A DNA stretch of 64,000 nt from Dermatemys mawii (taxonomy: Eukaryota > Chordata > Testudines > Dermatemydidae). Positions 1-11,000 of this stretch are shown in pieces. Below the pieces are notes generated by a model. The model was given only the letters and a program-made list of their open reading frames with translations. It was not told where the DNA came from and did no database searches. Where the stretch lies: NCBI GenBank assembly GCA_007922305.1, contig ML677364.1, positions 19,761,326 through 19,825,325 of the forward strand, written 5' to 3'. The number at the start of each line of letters is the position of its first letter. Position 1 is the stretch's first letter. Both the position numbers and the translations under genes were made by a program.

Positions 1-729
1 CCTTGGGGAGGTGTATTGGCTCCAGGGTGATAAACAGTTCCTGGCTGTCAGGGAACAGGGTCTCTCCGCTTGCCTGCTGCTGCGTGGTATCATCTTCCTC
101 ATCAGCTTCGACATCATCTGAATCCTCATGCTTCATGACTACCACATCGGAGGAGTCCACGGACATCGGTGCAACGGTGGTGGGGGCCCCCCCCCCAGCA
201 TTTGATTCAGTTCGTTGTAGAATTTGCATGTCCGCGGCGGTGCCCCAGAGTGTCCATTTGCCTCTTTTGTTTTCTGGAACGCTTGCCTCAGCTCCTTAAT
301 TTTCACGCAGCACTGTTGTGCATCCCTGTTGTGGCCCCTATCCAGCATGGCCTTGGAGACTCTGGCAAACATGTTGGCCTTCCGTTTGTTGGAACGGAGT
401 TCTGCCATCATGGATTCCTCTCCCCGGATAATGATGAGATCCAACACCTCCTGTGTGGACCATGCTGGAGCTCTTTTGCGCTGGCTGGTCTCCTGTGCTG
501 AGGAGCTCTGCATGGTGCCTTGTGCTGAGGCATGGTGAGTGTCCTGTGCAGGTGAGCTCGCCAAGCTGGCCAAACAGGAAATGAAATTCAAATGTTCCCG
601 GGGCTTTTCCTGTCTACCTGGCCAGAGCAGCGAGTTGAGAGTGCTGTCCAGAGCGGTCACAGTGGAGCATTGTGAATGCTGTCCAGAGCGGTCACAATGG
701 AGCACTGTGGGACAGCTCCCGGAGGCCAA
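1..729 (-). pseudogene. Myb/SANT-like DNA-binding protein of a Harbinger element, frameshifted
   Basis: The minus strand encodes RKRAPAWSTQEVLDLI, then NKRKANMFARVSKAM, GHNRDAQQC and KIKELRQAFQKTKEANG. This is the Trp-containing Myb/SANT-like fold found in PIF/Harbinger accessory proteins and in many turtle 'Myb/SANT-like' gene models. The natural start is probably the ATG at 513 (MQSSSAQ), although the frame is open from 729. The reading frame ends early at 139, because a 10-C run at 187-196 shifts it. In another frame the expected acidic tail resumes (MSVDSSDVVVMKHEDSDDVE) and runs to the window edge. It is either a decayed transposon gene or a sequencing error in the homopolymer. Confidence 0.75.
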
Positions 730-932
730 TAAAGTCTATATGTGTCCTCACTAAGCCACAGTCGACTCAGGGACGTCGATTTCAGCGCTATTCCTCTGGT
801 CAGGGAGGAGTACAGAAATTGATTTTAAGGGCCCTTTAAATCGATGGAAATGGCGGCCATGTGAGGACGGTGCACGTTTATGTCGACTTAATGTCACTAA
901 AGTCAACGTTAAGTCGTAGTGAAGACCAGGGC
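1..932 (-). mobile_element. PIF/Harbinger-type element, right end with TAA target
   Basis: The Myb/SANT gene is followed on the plus strand by a terminal region ending cgtagtgaagaccagggc at 932, next to taa (933-935). The same terminus (gtgaagaccaggcc then taa) ends the element at 31213. The left end is outside the window. Family assignment rests on the Myb/SANT gene and the 3-bp TAA/TTA-type target. Confidence 0.6.
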
Positions 933-935
933 TAA

Positions 936-1936
936 TAGACTACAGCAAAGCACTTCACAACGGACTACCCCTTAAATCCATTCAGACGCTAAAGCTAATG
1001 AAAAAGTGGCAGCTCAATTCTTCATAAGTGGAGTATTTTGTCTAAACAGATGAGATCAGTCTTTGCTCAGGGGTGAATACTCAACGAGCAATGTCTGCCT
1101 CTGGATTTCCGGATGGAGTAAATAAATAGCCTGGTAAATAGCCTGGGACCTGCTTACCTGAGACATCACTTGTTTTCCAATCCCATACTGCCATAGTTGA
1201 GATCAGCAGTTTTGCTCAAGCTGCTGTCCCCTTTATATAAAAGGGGTAAGAGGCTGGCAGGGTTTTCTCCACATAGGCTCCCTTTTCAATGGAATGTGTC
1301 CCCCACACCCGCAGCATCACCCTTTATCCGAACAGTACAATACATTAAAATTTGATATAACTTCTCAAAGAATAGGTATAATAGTGGTGGTACTTGAAAG
1401 ACAGGCTAAACCACACACATTATTATGGCATTAAACTTATTAAAGACACCCCAATCTGCAAAGCAGATACACAAAAGAATCTACAGATAAGTATTCCTCC
1501 AGAACTACTAGAGGGGGACTGTACATTATGCTAAACAGCCAAAACATCTTTTATTCTGGATATGAAACTGATGCATTGTGTAATAAATTAATCTCTTTGA
1601 AATAGCTCAGGTGAAACTGCCAGGGCACACAAAAATGAAAGAGCACATGAGTATGAGGTTAATGAAGAATTACCATGGTAACCTTTTTGCTTGCTTCTCT
1701 ATTTCCAAAGCAATAAATCTGATGTTAGTGCATTAATCTTTGTAGAGGATGAAAATAAAAATAATGTCCTCTAAGAAACCAAAGCAGCACTCTACCTCCA
1801 ACAAAACTAAGATTTGAGGAGAAAGAATATCAACAATTGTTGGTACATATTTATGATTATGAATGGAATCTTTCCAAGTACAGAAGAAACCAAGATTCTT
1901 AACGCAACCTCATAATTCCTGCTCAAGCTTTATAGT
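936..1936. other. No gene recognised
   Basis: AT-rich unique-looking sequence. The only notable item is a near-palindrome around 1229-1248 containing TATAAAAGG. No exon of VWA3B or other conserved coding sequence was recognised. Confidence 0.5.
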
Positions 1937-2363
1937 TAGGGCCCTACCAAATTCATGGTCTCTTTTGGTCAACTTCACAATTACAGAATTTTTTAAATAG
2001 TCAATTTAATGGTTTCAGATGTTTCCATCTGAAATTTCATAGTGTTGTAACTGTGGAGGTCCTGATCCAAAAGAGGGAGGGAGGGTCACGGGATTGCCAC
2101 CCTTACCTCAGTGCTGCCTTCAGAACTAGGCTCCAAAGCCAGCAGTCACAGAGCTTCCCGGAGCCAGGGAGGCTCCCAACGGTGAGTCTGACCTGGCCCC
2201 AGAAGTGGCCCCTGCAGGGGAATAAGAAGTCCTGTCCCTCCCCAGCCCAGCCAGGACTAGCAGCTGGAGCTCACCCTCCTCTACAAGAGCCAGATTTCAC
2301 AAGGAGATCAGATTTCTTGGTCTGTGATGCATTTTTTAAGGCCATGAATTTGATAGGGCCCTA
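1937..2363. mobile_element. hAT-like non-autonomous element
   Basis: Terminal inverted repeats tagggccctaccaaattcat and its complement (atgaatttgatagggccct) bound 427 bp. Flanks are tttatagt and tttataat, a 7/8 match to an 8-bp target duplication, which is the hAT hallmark. The interior has no transposase. Confidence 0.7.
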
Positions 2364-2649
2364 TTTATAATTCAAGTCACACCCTATTCTCAGCTTTTCC
2401 TTCTGGTGTTGGCCTAGATTCCAAAGAACAATGAGTTCCAGGGCTGATAAAGGTAATTCTGTTGACTCCCCTTATTAGTAGTTCCAATTCCTTTCCTTCC
2501 TTTACCTCATGACCTGCAATAATGCAGGCTCCAGCATTTCCAGTTAACCTACCATTGAGCTATTCATTAGATGTCTTAATTAAATCAGTGGGGAAGTTCT
2601 CTGTAAAAATAGTTGACAGGACAGGAGTGTTAATTTATAACTGCTTCTA

Positions 2650-3360
2650 ACTAGAGCTAGTCAAATAATTGATTTTTTTGGTTCAGCCAGCAAACTGAAA
2701 GATCAGAGAAAATCAGTTCATTTCCTAAAAGGTTTGGAATTTGTCAGCAAATTGGAAAAGTGTTTCAGGTCAAGTATGTGTGTTTCCTTTTATAACCTTT
2801 AGTTCAGTGGTTAGGAAAATGGTATGTGGGAGATCCAGTTTCAAATCCCCACTCTGGAGCAGGGACTTGAATTCAAGTCATACCCTGCCAGGTAAGCATC
2901 TATCACCAGCCTATAGGCTACTCTGGATGGGTTGCTCTCAATCTCTCCTGTTGAAGCTGTCCCACTTTATTTAACTACTTGAATATTCAGTAGGTCGAAG
3001 TGAGAGTGACTCTACAGCCTGGTGATTAAGGCACTGACCTAAGAGATGTGGATTCAAATCTTCCCTCTACCTGACTAAAAGGAGGAGTTTGAATCCATAC
3101 CTCTTATCCTTCTCTTCCTAAGTGAGAGCTTTAATCACCAGCTATAGAGTCACTCTCACTTTGGCTCAATGAATATTTAAGTATTTATACAAAAGTAAAA
3201 CAAACTCACTCTTACTTCCCTCAAACTGACCCTGAAAATCTTTCCCCCACACAAAACTATCAGGTCAGATTCACAAATAGTTTTGTGTCGACCAAAACTG
3301 CATTTTTCAGCAAATAAACTATCCTTTTCCCATAAGAAAAAAAATTGCCCAGCTCTATCC
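2650..3360. mobile_element. Large foldback (MITE-like) element with nested hairpin
   Basis: The outer ends (agagctagtc and gcccagctct) are inverted relative to each other. Inside, 3000-3165 is a near-palindrome: agtgagagtgactctacagc and its complement ctatagagtcactctcact flank a centre with gattaaggc/gctttaatc arms. A second copy of the family lies at about 22990-23700. No coding capacity. Confidence 0.5.
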
Positions 3361-4862
3361 GTAATTACGTCCCTGAACCCAAAAATGCTTATAAACATTG
3401 CAGTTTGCTAACAGCTATATCACTATATCCATTTCAAATATAATGGCCTAAATTCATCTCTGTGGATGTATTTGCCCAATAATATCTAGATAAAATACTT
3501 CTAGAATAGTTTGAGGCACCTCTCTGCAAATGTTATTTTAGAGAAGGATTTTAGTTTTTACAAGGTGCTTCTTTCAAGTTGCGGTTATAACAAATTTCCA
3601 AGACTATCCTGGAAAGATGCAGGAAGTACTTGGGAGACTCTCCATGGGGAGACCTAAATAGAACAGCTTGTGAGGAATTTCCAGGAAATAGCCCATTAGA
3701 GTTGTGTAAAATTCCCAGTTTCTGTAATGTGACATTTCATATCCAAATTCACTGTTTTGCGCAGGTTCACACAAGTTTTCTTTTATTTGGTTTTGGCAAA
3801 AAGGCTATTTTCACATATGAAATATGAAAATGTGTAAATTTATGTAAGTTTTTGAGGCAAAAAGCCATCTTTTGTTTTAAAAATGCCCTTCCCCTTTTTT
3901 AATATCAGAAACAAGCTTGATTTTTTGGGGCTATTTTCACTAAAATAGTGAGCCTATTTTTGCTTTAAAAATCAAAATATCACAGCAAAAAGTTCCCTTA
4001 AAATGCATCCAAGTTGAAATTTAAAATATCTGAAATTGCATGTAGGTTCAGATTTTGTTATGAATAGTTCACTCAGGTCTACTTCATATCCCACTCATAA
4101 AGCCTTTACCTCCTTCTTATTCAGCTCATGCCCTCCAGCTTTTCCACTGCTGTGTTGTTTTTGAAAAACATTTATTATTTAGAATGAACTGCAACAAATT
4201 CTCAGCATGTATAGAGAATACACCAATACAAGATTTCCTCCAGGGGTAACCTTCCACAACATGGATTATCGTTTGGGGATAATCGGTTCACATTTCATGA
4301 CAAATAATTCAGTGGGAATTGTTAAGTCTCAGTACCTCACAAGAGGCACTCAGCACCTATCAAGATGGGACCCTAGATCATTTCATTCTGTTCTTTTCTA
4401 AAGCATTCTAGAGAACATGTGTAGCCCTGAGAACTCAGTGTTCCAGGAAAGGTTCACCAGTTTACTAGTTGACTAATAGAGCCCAAAATTCAGAACTCCA
4501 GTGACTAACCAAATATCATTAATGAATATGGCCCATGAACAATTTCTGAACACCTGGTGGCTGCACACTGTCACCAACTGGTATACAAGCAAGAAATGCA
4601 AATAGCATTAAGCTCTATTATCTTGCCACCCTGCAGGAAGCAGAATTAATAATTTTATTTTATCAGCATTTGTTGTGAATAAATATTTCCAAAATGTATA
4701 CAGTCCATTTACTCTGAATAACCCACACTCTGCTGTCGACACTTGAGGACATACTTATTCGATATTTGTCTAGATGAATAATAAAAAAATAATGAATAAT
4801 TTTTTAAAAAATAAAACAATGGTAAATTTTAAGCTTCCCCTGAAACAATATAAGAGTTTTAC
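3361..4862. other. No gene recognised (VWA3B intron 19 or beyond)
   Basis: AT-rich sequence without clear repeats. I looked for the next VWA3B exon on the minus strand and did not see one. Confidence 0.5.
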
Positions 4863-5019
4863 CTCATCAAATACTTTAGAAACAACATGTTTGTCTAAAA
4901 CCGGAACGTATTTAGTACTGTGAGGAACAGCTGTAGGGGCTAAGGCATCCATTATGGTGAGTCGTCTAGCAACCAGACCATGAGTCTTTAGCCAATGAGC
5001 TGAAGACATATCTAGGGAA
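4863..5019 (-). CDS. VWA3B: VWA3B exon 19: third WL...GL unit
   Basis: This encodes residues 815-867. [20 protein letters not shown] is the third copy of the unit, and [19 protein letters not shown] is nearly identical to mammalian VWA3B. Acceptor tttttag, donor gtaaaa, phase 0. The next exon expected from the human protein was not recognised between 1 and 4862 and probably lies off the left edge. Confidence 0.95.
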
Positions 5020-8000
5020 CTAAAAATAAAAGATTGTGAGATATATTATCAAACAGAAACATATTTGGCAATATAGCAGTTACAGAAAATAAAGAAATAT
5101 AAACCACTACCACTTGTGTGTGACAGATGTACGTACTCTTTAGGTGTCCTTTTTGCCACCTTTTGTGTATTCAGCTCTGTGGAAAAACATTTACAAACTT
5201 ATAAAGGCATATTGTAATGGTTTTGCACAAACATACACACATACACCGCAAAGTAATTAGCATCAACTATCTGAGCCTATTAGAAGTGCTACTAAAGCTG
5301 TATAATAATGCTTATTTCAACTAAATTTATTCATGAGAATTAATCTCTCATGTTTCAGTCGTGGTGCTTAATCACTCACACTTCACAAGAACTAATAAAA
5401 AATAAAAAAATATAAAAGTAGATAAGCACTAAGGCTATGTCTACACTGTGTAAGATGCCAACACTGTGCACCTTACAAGGGCACGGCTGTGTAGCTACAG
5501 CCATGCCATTGTAAGGTGCATTGTGTGGCCGCTCTTTCTCCTAGCGGTAAAATAAAATCACCTCCAACAAGGAGTCACTAGCTTCATTGTTGGGAGTGCA
5601 GCTCCTACCAATGAAGCGCTGTCCACACCAGCATTTTTCTTCACTACCACTTTTTCATTCAGGGGGTGTTTCACACCACCAAGCAACAAGTTTTTGTGAC
5701 AAAAGTGCCAATGTAGACAAACTCTAAACTTTGTTTAGATTTATAGCCTTTAACTCAAAAAGGAAGATTTATCAAGCTTGTTCCTCACCCAGGCCATAGT
5801 AACATAACAGTGTCACTGGCATCTCATTAAGCGAATATACAATTTTCATGTTTCTTTGACTACAATGAGCATATCTTAGATGTGCATCCTGTTCAGGAAA
5901 AACAACCGTGATTCAGATGTGCCTTCAGCAGAATTCAATGAAAGTATTCTGCACCACCTTCATGCAAAATGACCCTGCCAAAAAAACAGCGTATAGACAG
6001 CGTGCAAGGATCTTGAGGTCCTTCCAAAAAAAAACCAGACCATTCTTTCCCCTGCAGATGATACTAAACTTAATGCTATGTACAGATGTGTGAAATTGTA
6101 TTCATTTTTTTCAATCAGTATCCATCTTATTTTAATATCTCAAATTTACCATCCTGCTGAAAATACTTCTTTGATCAGGTCAGTGAAACCCAGTCAGAAT
6201 TCTTTCTATTGCAGTTTACAAGCTCATCAACAATTCAGCTCTGTCTCAGATGTGATACCACCAGATCTGAACAAATTAAAGTAAGGGACTTCAATTCCCC
6301 CAAGTTGTGATAACTTGCCTTTAAAAATAGTGGGAGATTTCAGGCTATTTCTGAGCAAACAACCCTTTCTTTCAGGAGATATCCTCTCATCTGGTCTTTC
6401 TTCACAGGTCCTCACTCGATGGCCCAGGGTCCTGAGCAGACTAGTCTTTGTTTGCTCTGCAGGTATTCAGATAGAGAGAAAAGGACAACTAATCTACAAA
6501 TCAAGTGGGTGCCTGGAATTCCTGAAAACATAACATTTCTTTGGTTTTCAGGCCATGTTCTTAAATGAACTGTCTTAGACAAGCCCTCACAAGTAACAAT
6601 ACTTCAGCACTAATTGGTTCTCTGTATTTTCCCAAGATTTATTAAAAAAAAAAAAAAAAAAAAAATTAAAGCTGTAGCTAAAAGACACATATGAGCTCTT
6701 CACAATAACCACAAACAATGACTTGCATTAAAATGAGAGAGGAGTTAACTGCCTACTATTAACTGAACAGCTTACACTATATTTTTAAAATATAAATCAA
6801 AATAGTTTAAATAAGGCATTCCCTTGCAGTCTGTGCAAGCCAACCATCACAGCACTGGACCAGAGAGTGCAAATGACTGGACACTGACCAGTTAAGGGTA
6901 AATGAACAAAGATGAACAAAATGCAAAAATGATGGAAGATTAAAGATAATTTTTGTTTAAATAATCAAATATTTTATTTGCAACAGAGATGAGGAATTTT
7001 TATTTTATTATTGACAGAATCATTCCACAGTGGATGAATAAATTCTGTTGAATAATAGCTACACTTCATTTTAGATAGTTACCTGCATACAGCGCTGCCT
7101 TCCTTCTGACTGGACTGTCACAATGAGTTTGCCATACATCTACTGTACGCTGGTGTGAAGTCAGCAATGGCTCTTCTGAGGCACAGTATGGCTTACTGGT
7201 AGGAGAAGTGTTCAGCTCCTGAATGTGTGTGGTTACGGAGGATGCAGTAAGAGTCTGTCTGTGATGCCTGTTTATGAGTGATAAGAACAAGAAATAAAGC
7301 AAGAATAAGAACAAGAAAAAAGTGACAAGAACAAGAAAAAAGAAAACAACTTTCAAGAGCATAAGTGAATTTGTAAGGAACCACTTTTCAAACATTAAGT
7401 TTAAATGCATGTGGCACTGTGATGGGACAGAGTGGCCCCGCACTGGTACTGCAGGGGTTAAACTTTCCCTCCTAGCACTACCCTGATCAAGGGGTGATTG
7501 TGTGGAGACAGGCCATTAGGCCGCCCGCAGAGAGACAGGCATGGGTACTGGAGAGTGGCGAGGGTCCAACGCCCCACCCCACCCATGCCACAAAGGGGAG
7601 CTGCAGTGCCAGACCCGCTATAGGCACTTAAACAAACTACAAAATGACTCACATTATTTTACTAGGGTCTTGATTTCACAAATAGGCTAAAAATTGTTAG
7701 TTTTTCTTTCAAAGGTTCATGTAAAAAACCCTGATGCACCTGTAAATACTCTATCCTTTCCTGAGGCCAGACTATTCTATTATAGCTGCTTTGAATTCCC
7801 AAGGGTGGGGAGAGGAGAGTGAGCCATCCTATAAATAATAAGTAATATAAATATCTCTACTAATGTTAACAAGCCCTGAAATAAACACTTCACATATTTT
7901 TTATACTGAGCTTCTGACCGTTCCTATGCATCTTAAATAATTCTGCGCATCCTTTATAACAATAAATCATGAACTTTTGCTTGTATTTAGATCATTTTTA

Positions 8001-11000
8001 AGGCAGAAAATTGTTCTCATTAATTGTTGAAATCCTTTTTTGAGATGCAATTATTTTGCTTTTGTATTTGTAGTACACAAATGAAGTAGGCCTCAGGTGA
8101 AATAATTTCCTCCTTTTTGTATATTTAGTGCTCTTGTAGGGTACCCGATTGATAAACCTGGAGATCAAAGACCTATAATTTTCTATAAGATGGAACCTGT
8201 AATCATCAGCAGTGAAATCTTTCCCTCAGTGCCCTGGAAACCTGCCGCCATCCACCATGACCTAAAAGACATCTCTAGGGCCATTTGTTCTTCATGTACA
8301 GTCACTCTTTGTCCAATTAGACTTCCAATGAGCTTGTTAATTGGTGCTGAATGTAGTGTTATTGGAGGTGGGGGGAACTGGACTGAGACCATAAGGATCA
8401 ATATGGAATGAATGTACAAACGTGTTCTGTGGGATCATAAACTGAAGACACAAACTTTTTTTTCCAAGCATCTTCTGTCTGATGGAGGCAGAAGAAATTC
8501 ACACTATCTGAACTAGTCCGTGTTACTGCTGCCACCTTAGCTCAGACACCATTTTGTTCCAATTCCCAGCAATATATTTTAACATCTTTTTCTTCCAGAC
8601 TTGTTTTTTTCATAACAATTCTTACAATAGTATTAAAGATTTTTCAACCTTTCTTTGCAAAAGGAAAATATCTTAAGGAGAATGTCAGAGGTGAAAAATG
8701 CAAAATCAAGACAAGAAATTTAATGGGTAGCTTGAGTAACCTATAGAGCACTCTGGGGCATAAAAGCCGTTTGAGGACATACTTATTTTCACAATCTTTT
8801 TCTCCATTATACCAGTTCATCATCAGGCATTCAGTGTGAAAGGTCTGCACTTTCTCAAGATCTCTTTCCCCCTGTTCAATTTCTCTTTTTAAAAGGTATA
8901 TATCTTCACTCTGCCAAAATGAAAATCAAACATGTAAGTAGAATTATACTTAAAATATGCTTCATTCATTTGCAGAAACAATACAATAAATAAGTTTTTG
9001 ATGTAGAAAAAGGGAATGACATTTTGGATTATTTTAATTTTTTTCCCCTCAGTTTCCCTCATTTCTAAAACAAAGTTTGCTTTGGTCCTACACCAAACAT
9101 AGACTATTAGCATAAAATTAAAAGGGAGGAAAATGATAATGGCAGTAATTTCATGTTCCCATAGAGAAATATCCTTTAGCAAAGGAAAAGCAAGATGACG
9201 GCAAAAAATAGCATTAAAGTGTATTTGGCAAGACAATGTAAGCTTTGTAATTTTCTTAAGAAGAAAACTGCAATTACCTAGCAAACCAGTTATCTCTTTG
9301 AAACATTGTACATACTCCAAAAAAGACATAAATAGCCTGTTGCTCCAAGTTTTTAGTTACATACCTTTTGCTTCTCTTGTTCATGTTTAGAGGTGGTTTT
9401 ATATTACAGCTAAGCTCCAGTAACTGACATGGTTTCCCTTTTACTGTTTCACATTAAAGATACATTTTTTTATTTTTCAAACAATTACAGCAGCATATCA
9501 ATCAAATAGGCCTAATTCTGACCTCACACCAGTGTTACACTACTATGGAGAGTAACGACTAGCAGCATAAATAAGGCTTTTAACTTAAATTAAGAGATTG
9601 TATCAGCATTAAACGTCAGGAAAACCATATACAGCACCCACAAGATAACAAAAAGAGATACAGGGAAAAATAGAAAACCTCTACTTTATTGACCCCGTTC
9701 ATACCAATCTGGCACTTTTTGCCTGCATCTAAACATCAGGTTCATGTTTGATAATATTTTTAAATACCCCAAATACCCTAAATATATTAAGAACCTAATT
9801 CCACAGTGTTGTGCCTGTTGTAGTAATCTCACCTGTGTAGAGGGACTAAAAGCTGGATGTAAAACATTACCAGTGCAGAATGATAGCATTTTACACCAAC
9901 TTTGCACAGGGGTAAGTAACTACAACAGGTACAAAGCAGTGGAGAATCTACCCTAAATTATTACTGGAGAAAAGTGCTGGTATAGCACAGGTAGGCAAAC
10001 TTTTTGGCCTGAGGGCCACATCAGGGTTGCAAAATTGCACGGAAGGCTGTGTAGGGAAGTTTGGCATCACCCCCTATCCAACTCCCTCCCATTTCCCGTC
10101 CCGATTGCTCCCCTCAGAATCCCCGACCCATCCAACCCCACTCTTGCTCCTTGTCCCCTGACCATCCCCTGCCCTCCAGAGACTCACCCCCCGCCCTTAC
10201 CCACCCCTCCCCAGGACCCCACCCACATCCAACCCCCCTGCTCTTTGTCCCTTGACCATCCTCTTCCGAAACTCCCTACCCCTCTCCACGCCCCACCCCC
10301 AGCCATCCAATCCCACCTGCTCCCAGATTGCCCCCCAGGACTCCTCCCCCCCGCCCCATTATGCAACCCTCCGGCTCTGGCCCCCTTACCACACCACTCA
10401 GCAGCGTGTCTGGCAGCTGCATGGGGCCAGACATGCCACCCTGCCCCCCGGACCTCTGCCTGCGCGGCGCGCTGAGCTCCAGAGAAAGGCAGGGGTAAGG
10501 CTGAAGGCAGCCTCCCCAGCTAGGATCTCAAGGGGCTGGGCAGGATCAGCCCATGGGCCACAGTTTGCCCACCCCTGTGCTATAGTCACATGCCCATCAT
10601 TTACTGATGTGTTCCATTTCTTCAGAAACATTCTGCATCACCTCTGTTGACAGCCTTTAAAAAAACTGGTTGTACTATGAATATATTCTCTTAACCAGTC
10701 ATTAGTATTATTAGACCAGGGGTGGGCAAACTACGGCCCGTGGGACTCTCCTACCCAGCCCCTAAGCTCCCAGCCAGGAAGACTACCCCTGACCTCCCCT
10801 CTGCTGCCCCCCTTCCCCGCAGCCTCAGCTCACTGTGCCACCGGTGCAATGCTCTGGGCAGCAGGGCTACAAGCTCCCAGGACAGCTCCCGGGACAGCGC
10901 AGCTGCAGAGCCACGGCCTGATCCACTGGTCTGTGCTGTGCAGTTGCCTGTCCTGGTGCAGCCAGGCTGCCAGCCATCCTTGCTCCAGGCAGCACGATAA

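Noticed and set aside
6227..6415. Candidate VWA3B exon between exons 17 and 18
   Set aside because: The RxxERxSPERKG-like stretch has only chance resemblance to the mammalian linker, lacks good splice sites in phase and is not needed for frame continuity.
8889..9329. 146-codon minus-strand open frame
   Set aside because: Hydrophobic translation of AT-rich intron sequence just upstream of exon 16; no match and no splice logic.
10035..10650. Proline-rich open frames of 130-146 codons
   Set aside because: They lie wholly inside the C-rich interior of a hAT element with inverted termini; the open frames follow from composition.
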